A DNA stretch of 28,188 nucleotides from QQUD01 sp039029915 (GTDB taxonomy: Bacteria > Chloroflexota > Anaerolineae > Promineifilales > Promineifilaceae): assembly GCA_039029915.1 (NCBI GenBank), contig JBCCFD010000041.1, forward strand, positions 1 through 28,188. The letters run 5' to 3'. The notes below the pieces were generated by a model that was given only the letters and a program-made list of their open reading frames with translations, did no database searches and was not told the DNA's origin. The number at the start of each line of letters is the position of its first letter. Position 1 is the first letter of the stretch. The position numbers were made by a program, and so were the translations under genes. Shown one piece after another: positions 16,262 to 24,640 of the stretch.

Positions 16262-17932
16262 ATGGCTACATTTTTTGACCAAGTCTCAGAGATGGGACTC
16301 AAACAAGCAACAATTACTAAAGCTGACGAAATCGTAGAACGCCTCACCGCGGGTATGAACATCAGCGACATTCGTGGTGCATTTCGTGGTGATGAACCTC
16401 GTCGTCCAAATCCTCGTCTTCGTCCTCATTCCGACGGCTTTTGGATGCATATTCGCCCTAGCTTCTATCACACAGAGGTCACCCATATTTACCCAACCTT
16501 CCGTTTAGGATGGTTATCAACCTTCATGTTTGTATGGGAAACAATCACAGGCATCATTCTGATGATTTTCTATACACCAAGCCCCACCGTTGCCTACTCA
16601 AACATGTGGAATATTTTAAGTAATGTGCCCCTAGGGCAGCTTTTCCGTAATATGCACCGCTTGGGTGCGGAAGTGATGGTCTTGGCGGTGGCCTTACACA
16701 TGCTCCGGACCTACATAACGGGGAGTTATAAAAAACCACGACAATTCACGTGGGCGACCGGTGTGATTTTGCTCACATTGACCGCCCTACTAAGTTTTAG
16801 TGGCTACTTGCTTCCTTGGGATCAGCTGGCTTACTGGGCGCTGACCGTATTCTTGTCTGGTGCTGAAGCTGCACCTGCGCCCGAACAGTTCAATGCAAAC
16901 GTATTGCTTGTGCTTCAAGGTGCCCCCTCACTCGGTGCCGCTGGTTTGCTCAGGTGGTATCTCTTCCACGTGCTATTGCTACCAATGCTGTTAGCAATCT
17001 TCTTCTTTGTACATTATTACAAAGTAGTACTTTATGGTATTTCACTGCCTCCAGGACGTGAAGAAATTGGTGAAGACACCGCAAAACGTGTTCCACGTGA
17101 TGAAAGGACGTACTTCATACCGGAAGTGTTTACAAATGAGATGATGTGGACAGCGCTAGTGACGCTGTTCTTAACGGCTGGTGCCCTCTGGTTGTGGGAT
17201 GCTCCCTTAGAAACGATTGCTGATGCGAACGTGAAACCGCTCCACGTTGTGGCACCTTGGTATCTTTCTTGGTCTCAAGGCTGGTTGAAGCTCGCAGACA
17301 AGACAATTGTGGTCGGGTTTATCCCGGTTCTCTTGATTGCTTTCATCTTCTATCCTTATATAGAAGTACGGAAAAGCCGTCGCTATGCAGACCGTCGTCC
17401 TGAGCTAACTTTAGCATTCCTGTTCATCGCTTTCATGCTCATTTCAAACTGGATGGGCTCTCCAGAATATCGCGTGCAAAGCTCGCCTGAATTGGAGATT
17501 AGCGGTGAAATTATGCCGGAAGAAGGCCCTAGCGTTCTGAAGGGCGTGCCTTATGATGAACTTGAACCCGGAACATATTTCCCTGGTCAGGTCGTACCAG
17601 GTCGGCCCCATCTAACGCGCGCGCTGGCTTTATTTGAGGAAACGGTAGAACGCCGTGCTTGTACCTCAGATGGTTCTCAACCTAATCTCGATCCATGCGA
17701 AGTATTAGGTGTAGATTCGTGGGGAAACAATTTCACACGTAATGCGCTCCCTGATCCATATATTGAGTTCCGCATCGAGCAGGCTCAAGAAAATATGGTG
17801 AAGTTTACGCTTTTCTTTGAATCGATTCACCCAGAAACTGGTGATATCTTCATCCAGACGGAAACCCACGATTACCGTCATGAAGATGCATTTTATGAAG
17901 AGGAATGCCGATTCTTTAATAAGAACTGCTAG
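16262..17932 (+). CDS. qcrB: Cytochrome b of a bc-type quinol oxidoreductase, with C-terminal extension
   Basis: 556 aa from ATG 16262, with GAGGAG seven bases upstream. The four heme-b ligands are present in two pairs: His132/His146 (NMHRLGAEVMV...ALHML) and His236/His251 (FHVLLLP...VHYYKV). SGYLLPWDQLAYWA is the helix-C quinol-site region. A PEVF-like stretch (FIPEVFTNEM) and PLHVVAPWYLSWSQ, the subunit IV-like PEW-equivalent region, show that the b6-like and subunit-IV-like halves are in one polypeptide. After the last membrane helix (~residue 410) comes a ~145-residue soluble extension with four cysteines, ending EECRFFNKNC. The complex moves electrons from menaquinol to the Rieske protein while translocating protons. 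The next gene starts 19 bp after it. Confidence 0.94.
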   Translation: MATFFDQVSEMGLKQATITKADEIVERLTAGMNISDIRGAFRGDEPRRPNPRLRPHSDGFWMHIRPSFYHTEVTHIYPTFRLGWLSTFMFVWETITGIILMIFYTPSPTVAYSNMWNILSNVPLGQLFRNMHRLGAEVMVLAVALHMLRTYITGSYKKPRQFTWATGVILLTLTALLSFSGYLLPWDQLAYWALTVFLSGAEAAPAPEQFNANVLLVLQGAPSLGAAGLLRWYLFHVLLLPMLLAIFFFVHYYKVVLYGISLPPGREEIGEDTAKRVPRDERTYFIPEVFTNEMMWTALVTLFLTAGALWLWDAPLETIADANVKPLHVVAPWYLSWSQGWLKLADKTIVVGFIPVLLIAFIFYPYIEVRKSRRYADRRPELTLAFLFIAFMLISNWMGSPEYRVQSSPELEISGEIMPEEGPSVLKGVPYDELEPGTYFPGQVVPGRPHLTRALALFEETVERRACTSDGSQPNLDPCEVLGVDSWGNNFTRNALPDPYIEFRIEQAQENMVKFTLFFESIHPETGDIFIQTETHDYRHEDAFYEEECRFFNKNC

Positions 17933-17951
17933 GGCATAAGAGGATTATAAG

Positions 17952-18812
17952 ATGCAAGTTAAGATTGTCATTGGAACCATCGCGTTCATGCTTACCATGG
18001 TCATTCTGGGGTATGCTGCCCTAGTAGAACCAGCGCGACTAGAACATTTTTCGGAGGCTGCCGTAGCTCGGCAGATTGAGACCGGTGCCGAAATTTATAA
18101 AAATAACTGTGCTTCCTGTCATGGTGTTGAGGCTGCTGCTCAGCAATGCTTTAGCCCTTCAGGTGAACAAATTGCGTGTCAAGGGTTACCACTTAAAAAT
18201 CAACGTCTTGTTTGTGGTGACCGGCCTGAACGTCTAGACGATATGGGATGGGTCGGCTCAAAACGAGATTTTGTGTATGTGACGGTTGCGGCCGGGCGTG
18301 GGCGAATTATGCCTACGTGGTCAACTGACTTTGGCGGTGCCTTACGTAATGACCAAGTCGAAAATGTTACGCTCTACATTTTGAATTTTGAAGGTGAAGA
18401 GTTCTGTAGTGAACCACCTGCACCTAATTACGAGTGGCCTGATACCGGTAATGCTAACGCAGATTACGAAGAATTCACGGCCGAGTGGGCAGCGGGAGAT
18501 CCGGATCGTGGGGCTGAATTGTATAACGTAAACTATGGCTGTGCAGGCTGTCACGGTGGTGATGATTCAGACGCCTCTTGGGCTGGTACTGGTCCTTGGC
18601 TAGGAGCGATTCAGGACAATGCGCCATTACGTAACCCTGACTTGACAACTGAAGCGTACATTTATGAATCAATCTTGTGGCCAAGTCGATTCCTTGTTAC
18701 TGGCTATACGGATGGCGTTATGCCTCAAGACTTCCCAAATCGAATGGGGCTTGACCCAGATGTCACGCCACAAGATATGCAGGACATTATCGCGTTCTTA
18801 ATGAGCCGATAA
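17952..18812 (+). CDS. qcrC: Membrane-anchored diheme cytochrome c of the bc complex
   Basis: 286 aa with an N-terminal membrane anchor (VIGTIAFMLTMVILGYAALV), no cleavage-site cysteine, and two CxxCH heme sites: CASCH (53-57) and CAGCH (197-201). Candidate Met axial ligands lie in GRGRIMPTW and TDGVMPQDFP. The first domain has an insert right after the heme site with three extra cysteines (QQCFSPSG, IACQGLP, LVCGD) and one more later (EEFCSEPP), which could form disulfides outside the membrane. Gene order Rieske-cytochrome b-cytochrome c and tight spacing make it the electron-exit subunit, equivalent to cytochrome c1/QcrC. An intrinsic terminator follows 25 bp after the stop. Confidence 0.9.
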   Translation: MQVKIVIGTIAFMLTMVILGYAALVEPARLEHFSEAAVARQIETGAEIYKNNCASCHGVEAAAQQCFSPSGEQIACQGLPLKNQRLVCGDRPERLDDMGWVGSKRDFVYVTVAAGRGRIMPTWSTDFGGALRNDQVENVTLYILNFEGEEFCSEPPAPNYEWPDTGNANADYEEFTAEWAAGDPDRGAELYNVNYGCAGCHGGDDSDASWAGTGPWLGAIQDNAPLRNPDLTTEAYIYESILWPSRFLVTGYTDGVMPQDFPNRMGLDPDVTPQDMQDIIAFLMSR

Positions 18813-18837
18813 GGTGAACAAAACAACGTAGAACTTG

Positions 18838-18868
18838 AAAAAGCTCGGATATTTTCCGAGCTTTTTTT
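18838..18868 (+). terminator. Intrinsic terminator of the bc-complex operon
   Basis: AAAAAGCTCGGA (18838-18849) pairs perfectly over 12 bp with TCCGAGCTTTTT (18855-18866) around a 5-nt loop, followed by a T-run. It lies 25 bp after the cytochrome c stop and separates the operon from the truncated paralogue. Confidence 0.9.
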
Positions 18869-19000
18869 GTTTTTCCTGAGTTATCCTTTGGACAGTTTGA
18901 ACCATAACGATCATCACAACTAATTCTTGCCAAAGGGATAGAATTCTGTCGCGATCATTTTTTATTTCTCTATTCCGTTAACCCCAATTTGGAGGTCATC

Positions 19001-19426
19001 ATGGTCAAGCCCAAGCTATTGATTGGCACCGTTGCGGTCATGTTATTGATGATTGTTTTGAGTGTGGCTGTCCTAAGTGAACCCAACCGGATGCTGCAGG
19101 TTCAAGAAAGAATAGCGGCGCAGCGTATTGAAGAAGGGGCAAAGATTTATCAATCCCATTGCCAGGACTGTCACGGGGTCGAGGCAAGCGCTCAGCAATG
19201 TTTTAATCAAAGCGGTACTCAAATCGCTTGCCAAGGATTGCCGCTTAAAAATCAACGTCTTGTTTGCGGCGAGCGGCCTGAGCGCTTAGATGATATGGGT
19301 TGGGAAGGGAGCAAGGAAGCGTTTATTAACAGCACAACAACTGCTGGATATTATTGCTTTTTTGACGGAGCAATAGATTGGGATAGGAGGACACAGCGCG
19401 CTATGCTCTTACAATTAGCTGGTTGA
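19001..19426 (+). pseudogene. Truncated paralogue of the adjacent cytochrome c
   Basis: 141 codons from ATG 19001 behind a strong GGAGG. Residues 1-~112 parallel the first half of the preceding cytochrome c: membrane anchor, CQDCH heme site at 54-58, the same three-cysteine insert, and KNQRLVCG-RPERLDDMGW identical apart from one residue. The DNA is also near-identical over this part. Similarity stops after about GSKEAF (~19330). The sixth-ligand methionine, the rest of domain 1 and all of domain 2 are missing; the ORF ends in unrelated residues. It is best read as a tandem duplicate broken by deletion or rearrangement. A functional monoheme peptide is less likely. It lies beyond the operon's terminator and would need its own promoter. 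Confidence 0.75.
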
Positions 19427-19471
19427 AAAGATGAATATGCTCAATGGAAGTGGTAGAGTTCGTAGGCGAGA

Positions 19472-19771
19472 TTAGGCGTGGCCTCGGAGGCGAATGCGGT
19501 TGGCGCGGCAGCGAGGGCACTCCATGTCGGTATAGTCACGGCCACAGGTGCGGCAGGTGCGGACGACGACTGCCCGTTCGTCAGAGTCTGCGCCGAGCAC
19601 GAGAGACATATCTTCGCCAATGTGGTCGTTAAGCCAGCTCGTGAGGTCTTGTTTGCCAATTTTCCAACGGCCGTTTTCGTCCACGCTGAGCACACCAGAC
19701 ATTGTGTCAAAGTCCATTTCATATGCAGTCGCGACCAGTTTACGTAGGGCCGCACGTCTTAAAGATTTCAT
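19472..19771 (-). CDS. Small C-terminal zinc-ribbon protein
   Basis: 99 aa from ATG 19771. The frame is open 56 codons further up, but that part is rich in Lys/Asn/Ile and overlaps tandem DNA repeats, so it is judged non-coding. The N-terminus (MKSLRRAALRKLVATAYEMDFD) is helical and basic. The middle (GRWKIGKQDLTSWLNDHIGED) looks like a small alpha/beta fold. The C-terminus has CRTCGRDYTDMECPRCR, a CxxC-x9-CxxC zinc ribbon, followed by a basic tail. Nucleic-acid or protein binding is plausible but unproven. It is divergent from the 192-aa gene at 20064 with 292 bp between them, suggesting shared regulation. Confidence 0.78.
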   Translation of the reverse strand: MKSLRRAALRKLVATAYEMDFDTMSGVLSVDENGRWKIGKQDLTSWLNDHIGEDMSLVLGADSDERAVVVRTCRTCGRDYTDMECPRCRANRIRLRGHA

Positions 19772-19850
19772 AAAGGTACCTATACATTTTTGGGTGGGTT
19801 TGATGCTTGCTATTTTGAGGATATTTTTATAGGTGATTCTTTCATTTCTG

Positions 19851-19919
19851 TTTAATACTTTGTTTCTGAAGCTTTTTAGTACTTTGTTACCAAAGTTTTT
19901 AGTCATTTGGCACCAAAGA
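19851..19919. repeat. Three tandem ~23-bp imperfect repeats, operator-like
   Basis: Units at 19851-19873, 19874-19896 and 19897-19919 share a TTT(T)A-TA/C-TTTG core. Unit 2 contains the palindrome ACTTTG-TTAC-CAAAGT and unit 3 contains TTTGG-CA-CCAAA; unit 1 is a degenerate version. They lie 80-148 bp upstream of the zinc-ribbon gene, within the divergent intergenic region. The 23-bp period is about two helix turns, so protein-binding sites are plausible. Confidence 0.55.
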
Positions 19920-20005
19920 TCTTGAGTATCGCATCTCAAATCGTTTCGTGCCCATCAAAATATATTTGGCGGTATTTAAATATTTGCAAATTTCCCTAAT
20001 AGCTT

Positions 20006-20045
20006 ATAGCTTAGTGACAAAAGCGTAAAGCTATTTCAGTATAAA
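20006..20045 (+). promoter_or_regulatory. Candidate promoter with inverted repeat for the 192-aa protein
   Basis: ATAGCTT (20006-20012) and AAGCTAT (20028-20034) form a 7-bp inverted repeat immediately upstream of TATAAA (20040-20045). That hexamer lies 18 nt before ATG 20064, and GGAG is in between. The repeat would cover the -35 to -10 spacer, as a repressor site does. No good -35 match was found. Confidence 0.35.
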
Positions 20046-20063
20046 CTCACATTTGGAGATGGT

Positions 20064-20642
20064 ATGACCCATTCAGAATTGGAAAAAGATTTGCGTCAAA
20101 TGGCGGATATGGCCGGAGAGATTGAGGACTATATCAAAAGTGACGTGCTATTTTGGCCGATGGGAAGCGGTCCACGGTTAACATTTGGTGGTTATCTGAT
20201 GCGCCAACATCGCATTTTGGCTTTGGCTGATTCTTTGGATGCGGCGGGGCAGGCGCTTTTGAACACGGCCGTTTCTCAATTCAACAACGCTCTCCATGAG
20301 AAGGTTGTGCGCTTAGAGACAAAAGTTCATACGGAGCTAAACGCCCGTTTACGCCAGTGGGAAGCATTTTTGGGTGATCTGAAAAATGAAACGATCGTGA
20401 GTCGAGGATTTTTTGCAAACGGGGTTGAGCCACGGATCATGATTGAAATGCTTGTTCGTAAAATGCAAACCCCACCTTACCGATTGGAAGGTCGGATTAT
20501 AAGCAGTTTAGAAGCCCATGACCGTCGCTTAAGACGACGCTGGTCAAAAGGGGAGTTTGTGCTTGATCCAGTTTGGGAAGAAGCTTATCCAGACGATGAG
20601 TTTTGGTATTTGCACGGCTTGCCTGGGAAGGGGGGCAAGTAA
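20064..20642 (+). CDS. Conserved-looking hypothetical protein, 192 aa
   Basis: A soluble, mostly alpha-helical protein without signal or membrane segment. Notable segments: DVLFWPMGSGPRLTFGGYLMRQHRI (~27-53), a long charged helix (~70-110, KVVRLETKVHTELNARLRQWEAFL), and a basic region followed by an aromatic-acidic C-terminus (EEAYPDDEFWYLHGLPG). No known family recognised. GGAG lies about 6 nt before the ATG. It is divergent from the zinc-ribbon gene across a region with several palindromes, so the two may act together; that link is inferred from position only. Confidence 0.8.
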   Translation: MTHSELEKDLRQMADMAGEIEDYIKSDVLFWPMGSGPRLTFGGYLMRQHRILALADSLDAAGQALLNTAVSQFNNALHEKVVRLETKVHTELNARLRQWEAFLGDLKNETIVSRGFFANGVEPRIMIEMLVRKMQTPPYRLEGRIISSLEAHDRRLRRRWSKGEFVLDPVWEEAYPDDEFWYLHGLPGKGGK

Positions 20643-20652
20643 GCTTAAACTG

Positions 20653-21687
20653 CTAGGGTCGAAGCTTGGCCATAAAGTAACTGTCTGCCCAACGGCCGTT
20701 TCCATAAGTGTGGAGGCGACGTTTCCCTTCAACCTCAAACCCAAATTTTTCATACAGTCGAATCCCACCAGGATTGTCCGTGTTGACATCTAGTTCAACT
20801 CTTTTGAGATTGAGCCAATTTTCGGCCGTGTCTAAAATTTGTTCCATCAGCATAGACCCGACACCAATGCCCCAATACTCGGGGTGAACTGACATGCCTA
20901 ATCCAGCACTGTGAGCCATACGCGGATTGGCATTGACCTGTATTGATACAAGCCCAACAACTTTCTCGCCATCCACCGCCACGAACCGATGATTATTGCT
21001 GCTGGGATCACGTCTCTTTTCGTAATAGTTGAGCTCATAAGCCGGAATTTGGAGCGTGGTTCGGCTGACGTCTACAAAGGTCATGAGCTGATGGATTTGG
21101 GGAATATCACTGCTGAGATACGGCCGTATCACAATATTATTGATGGATTTTGTAGATTTGGGTGGTGGCGACCATTTTGGACTCTCCAATTGTTTAGGAA
21201 TATTGCGCAGGCGGGCCATGACATACTCATCTTGCCAACCCCCATTTCCGAAGACGACCATTTTGCTGATTCCTTCAACCTCAAACCCCACTTTTTTGTA
21301 AAGGTGATTGGCGGCTTCATTATTTGTAAAGCTTTCTAACTGCAATCGATTTAAATTTAGCCAATTGTCCGCCAAATCAAGAAGGGCTTCGAGCAGCATG
21401 GTGCCAACCCCTTGCCCCCAATAATGATGCGATACATACATCCCAAGATTACCGCTGTGGTGCATTCGACCGCGTAAGTTGTGCGTGAGGCTGCCTTGTG
21501 CAATGGGTTTGCCATCTGCTTCGACGACGAGACGGTAACGGCCATTGATCTCTTTACGTGTCCATGCTTCTACTTCTGCTAGCTCCATAGATGGGATTCT
21601 TGCCAAGGTGGAATAGACCTCGGGATTAATCATAATTGCATGCAGAGTAGAGGCGTCATCTGGGTGAATTGGGCGAATTTTGAACAA
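20653..21687 (-). CDS. Tandem two-domain GNAT N-acetyltransferase
   Basis: 344 aa made of two GNAT acetyltransferase domains (~1-165 and ~185-344) joined by a Pro/Ser/Lys linker (ESPKWSPPPKST). Each has an acetyl-CoA loop: YWGQGVGTMLLEAL and YWGIGVGSMLMEQI. Each also has the C-terminal N-x-x-A/G-x-x-L/Y-K-x-GFE-EG pattern (EAANHLYKKVGFEVEG, GGIRLYEKFGFEVEG) and then the sequence GNG-W-D-Y-MA-LR. The strong parallel shows an internal duplication. Small amines or N-terminal amino groups are typical GNAT substrates; this one is unknown. The start is TTG 21687, with AAGGAAG upstream and no ATG nearby, so the exact start is moderately certain. Confidence 0.9.
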   Translation of the reverse strand: MFKIRPIHPDDASTLHAIMINPEVYSTLARIPSMELAEVEAWTRKEINGRYRLVVEADGKPIAQGSLTHNLRGRMHHSGNLGMYVSHHYWGQGVGTMLLEALLDLADNWLNLNRLQLESFTNNEAANHLYKKVGFEVEGISKMVVFGNGGWQDEYVMARLRNIPKQLESPKWSPPPKSTKSINNIVIRPYLSSDIPQIHQLMTFVDVSRTTLQIPAYELNYYEKRRDPSSNNHRFVAVDGEKVVGLVSIQVNANPRMAHSAGLGMSVHPEYWGIGVGSMLMEQILDTAENWLNLKRVELDVNTDNPGGIRLYEKFGFEVEGKRRLHTYGNGRWADSYFMAKLRP

Positions 21688-22066
21688 TTTTCACTCTTCC
21701 TTTATCTATTTGGGGATGTGTGCTGTTTCAATTAGCGAAAAATCAATTATGATTACCTTAGGACAAGACCGAGCATAAATCAACCTTTGAGAATGAAAAA
21801 GATTTTATAGATTAACGAACCAAAAAATAACCGTTCACAAAGGGAATGGAGAGCGTTGTGAAGCCTATTTCTGCGACTGCTATCCATTTGCAAAAATGAC
21901 CTCAACTCATCCACTTAAGTGAAACGAAGTTCCGGCTTTTAACAAGGTTTTCAAACTAGAAACTTCGGAACACTTAATCTCCAAGTTAAGCGAGAAGGCG
22001 TAGGATAGAGAAGAAGACCGAAAATTTTATTGGTAGTATACATCATAGACGCTGTAAAAATTTTTA
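21688..22066. other. 379-bp intergenic region between divergent genes
   Basis: It separates the tandem-GNAT gene (minus) from the histidine kinase (plus). It holds repeat copy B (21917-21975) and a short hairpin CTTAA/TTAAG just after it. No small ORF with a ribosome-binding site, tRNA or convincing promoter was seen; TGTAAAAAT just before GTG 22067 may be a weak -10. Confidence 0.6.
21917..21975. repeat. Dispersed palindromic intergenic repeat, copy B
   Basis: A compact 59-bp element. Its left end AAGTGAAACGAAGTTCC and the reverse complement of its right end, AAGTGTTCCGAAGTTTC, agree at 13 of 17 positions, giving terminal inverted repeats. The interior GGCTTTTAACAAGGTTTTC also occurs with small gaps in copy A at 8083. 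It is non-coding and lies in a divergent intergenic region. A MITE/REP-like element is the best description; no matching transposase is in the window. Confidence 0.7.
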
Positions 22067-24640
22067 GTGCATAACTCTGAATCTTCCCCTCAACAAAGGG
22101 TCGCTCCTAATTCGCAGTTGGAATCCTCTTCCCGAAAGGTAGAAAAATTTACGCTTGCTTGGGCTCGCAAACGATTCCAAAACTTAATCGCAAATTCACG
22201 GCTTCTTCGACCCGCATTTAATCAAAGTGTTGCTGATAAATTGACAATGGTTTCAGCCGTTCTGGCTATCTATCACCTTACATTGGCAATCTGTTTTGCA
22301 TTTATTCCTGCTATTCGGGCAGCCTCAGAAGTGATCCAACTGAATGTGACCGTTGGTATTATGGGCGTTGTCCTATTTCTACTTTTTAAACGTGCGCCAG
22401 CTCCGCCCAAATATGCAAATTTAATCCTATCTTCAATCATTTTATTTGCGGTCATTAATGCGCTTTATTATCTTTCATTCTCGCGTGAAATGCGCCAATC
22501 GATTTTCCTTCTTTTTGTGATGATTGGTGCGTCCCAGTTCTTCCTATCAATCCGCTGGTTTTCTTTCATGATGGCTATCACGCTAGGAAGCTGGTTTTTG
22601 ATCGCTTGGCAATTGCTCGGCGGATCGGTTTTTTACTTTGGATTTATTTTGTTTGTGGGCGCGGCGGCGGCTGTGGTTGTTTTTGTTGTGCGACGTGACG
22701 CGCATCATCGTTTTGAGTGGTTGCGGCGAAAAGATTTGAATCGCCAGAAAGTTCTCCAGTATCGTGCCCAGCAGCTTGAAAAAAGCCAGGCAATTGCTTG
22801 GCAGATTGGGTCAATTTTGACTGTCGATCAACTCTTAGACCAGACTGTTGAATTAATTGCTAAACAATTTGATTTTAGCTTTGTGAACCTGTTTTTACTT
22901 GATGGCGATCAGAAGCTGTTGGAGTTACGAGCGTACGATGGGGATTATGTAGATGGTGAAAATCACATTTCAATTGAGCTGCCCATTGATGAGTCCAATT
23001 TGCAAGGTTGGGTGGTAAAAAACGGCCGTTATCGGCACACACCTGACGTCAGCGATGAAGCGCTTTACACTTCGCTATTCCCACAGCAAACGGTGGGGTC
23101 TCAGTTGGACTTACCCCTACGAGATGGTCGAGGGATTTTTGGCGTTCTATCACTGCAGTGGGAACATACGAATGGGTTTGATAGTGAAGATATTTTGTAT
23201 TTACAGCTTCTGGCTTCTCAGGTTGCCAACAGTATTCGAAATGCAACTTCATACCAGCGGGAGCGCTCGGCCCGCCGCTTAGCCGAGACCTTGCAGGAGA
23301 CGGGTAATGCGTTGGCAAGCACGCTAGAGTGGGACGCTATTATCGATATGATTTTGGGGCGCTTGTTTGAACTGGTTCATTATGATCGAGCCGCCGTGCT
23401 GGTTCAGAACGAGAATCAACTTGAATTTGTGGCATTTCGCGGCTTTCCTGAATCGATGGAACCTCGAAATATTTTTGTCCAGCTTGAAAATGAAAGTATT
23501 TTCAAACAGATTGTGGAAACAAAAAGGCCGTATTCACTACAAGATGCCCTCGAACATCCCGATTGGCAGGCCGTTGGCTCATTTTCTCCGGCCCGTTCAT
23601 GGCTAGGCGTGCCGCTGATTCAATCAGGGGCAGTCATTGGAATGCTTTCATTAACGCGCGAAACCTTAAATCCGTACCAAAAACATGAAGTTGAGCTAGC
23701 GGCTACCTTTGCTGGTCAGGCGGCTATTGCCCTGGAAAATGCACGACTTTATGAGGAAACAACCCGCTTCAATCAGCAGCTTGAATATGAAGTGCGCCAG
23801 CGAACAGAGGCGATTCAAATTGCCTATGAAGAGCTAGAACAGCTAAATCGAAACAAGTCTGACTTTATCTCGGTTGTTTCACATGAGTTGCGCACACCGC
23901 TCACGATTTTGCATGGTTATACTCAAATGCTGCTACAAGATAAGATCATCTTAGAAGACCAAATGCGCCGCACTTTAGTTAAGGGGATTGAAACAGGATC
24001 TGGACGTCTGGCTGACATTATTAACAGCATGCTTGATGTGGTCAAAATTGAGAATAAAGAGCTCAATCTTTTCCATTCTCAGGTGTCTATTCCCGCTATG
24101 TCTAAAATGGTAATGGATGATCTGTTTGATCTGATGCGGGATCGGAACTTAACGCTAAATGTTGAGGAGATGCCGGATGTGCCGCTTATTTATGCCGATC
24201 CTGATATGATGAAAAAGGTGCTCTATCACCTTTTAATTAATGCCGTGAAGTATACACCTGACGGTGGCACCATTACTGTTCAAGGCAAGCGATATAAGCT
24301 GGCTGGCGGCGTGCTCTCTTCAAGCGTTGAAATTGTCGTAAAAGATTCAGGGATCGGGATTGACTCATCAATGCGGGAGCTGATTTTTACTAAGTTTTAC
24401 CAAACGGGTGAGGTCTCTCTTCATTCTTCAAGCAAAACCCAATTTAAGGGGGGTGGTCCCGGGTTAGGCTTGGCGATTGTGAAGGGTATTGTTGAAGCCC
24501 ATAACGGCCGTATTTGGGTTGAAAGCCGAGGGTATGACGAAACGGGGCTGCCCGGCAGCGAGTTCCACATAGTCCTGCCGATTAACTGGCCTGAAAGCGA
24601 CGAAGCGGCCGAAACCCTCAAACAATCCTTCGTAGAGTAA
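22067..24640 (+). CDS. Membrane-bound hybrid-sensor-type histidine kinase, 6TM-GAF-GAF-HisKA-HATPase
   Basis: 857 aa from GTG 22067, without a clear Shine-Dalgarno. A polar N-terminus (~1-58) is followed by six hydrophobic helices (~59-209), a helical linker, GAF domain 1 (~250-390, DLPLRDGRGIFGVLSLQW), GAF domain 2 (~405-565, WLGVPLIQSGAVIGMLSL), and a coiled coil (~565-600). HisKA has the H-box SVVSHELRTPLT with His606 as phosphoacceptor. The HATPase has its N-box at LLINAVKYTPDGG (Asn725), then DSGIGID and GGGPGLGLAIVKGIVEAHNGR. All catalytic boxes are intact. Despite the 'sensor' architecture there is no receiver domain here, and no response regulator is adjacent, so it is an orphan kinase in this window. 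The stimulus, perhaps sensed by the GAF or membrane domain, is unknown. Confidence 0.92.
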   Translation: MHNSESSPQQRVAPNSQLESSSRKVEKFTLAWARKRFQNLIANSRLLRPAFNQSVADKLTMVSAVLAIYHLTLAICFAFIPAIRAASEVIQLNVTVGIMGVVLFLLFKRAPAPPKYANLILSSIILFAVINALYYLSFSREMRQSIFLLFVMIGASQFFLSIRWFSFMMAITLGSWFLIAWQLLGGSVFYFGFILFVGAAAAVVVFVVRRDAHHRFEWLRRKDLNRQKVLQYRAQQLEKSQAIAWQIGSILTVDQLLDQTVELIAKQFDFSFVNLFLLDGDQKLLELRAYDGDYVDGENHISIELPIDESNLQGWVVKNGRYRHTPDVSDEALYTSLFPQQTVGSQLDLPLRDGRGIFGVLSLQWEHTNGFDSEDILYLQLLASQVANSIRNATSYQRERSARRLAETLQETGNALASTLEWDAIIDMILGRLFELVHYDRAAVLVQNENQLEFVAFRGFPESMEPRNIFVQLENESIFKQIVETKRPYSLQDALEHPDWQAVGSFSPARSWLGVPLIQSGAVIGMLSLTRETLNPYQKHEVELAATFAGQAAIALENARLYEETTRFNQQLEYEVRQRTEAIQIAYEELEQLNRNKSDFISVVSHELRTPLTILHGYTQMLLQDKIILEDQMRRTLVKGIETGSGRLADIINSMLDVVKIENKELNLFHSQVSIPAMSKMVMDDLFDLMRDRNLTLNVEEMPDVPLIYADPDMMKKVLYHLLINAVKYTPDGGTITVQGKRYKLAGGVLSSSVEIVVKDSGIGIDSSMRELIFTKFYQTGEVSLHSSSKTQFKGGGPGLGLAIVKGIVEAHNGRIWVESRGYDETGLPGSEFHIVLPINWPESDEAAETLKQSFVE

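Noticed and set aside
19772..19939. Upstream extension of the zinc-ribbon gene
   Set aside because: The extra residues are Lys/Asn/Ile-rich and encoded by the tandem DNA repeats; ATG 19771 fits better.
21118..21129. GATACGGCCGTATC as a separate operator
   Set aside because: It lies inside the GNAT coding region and is simply a member of the iterated palindrome family with symmetric flanks.
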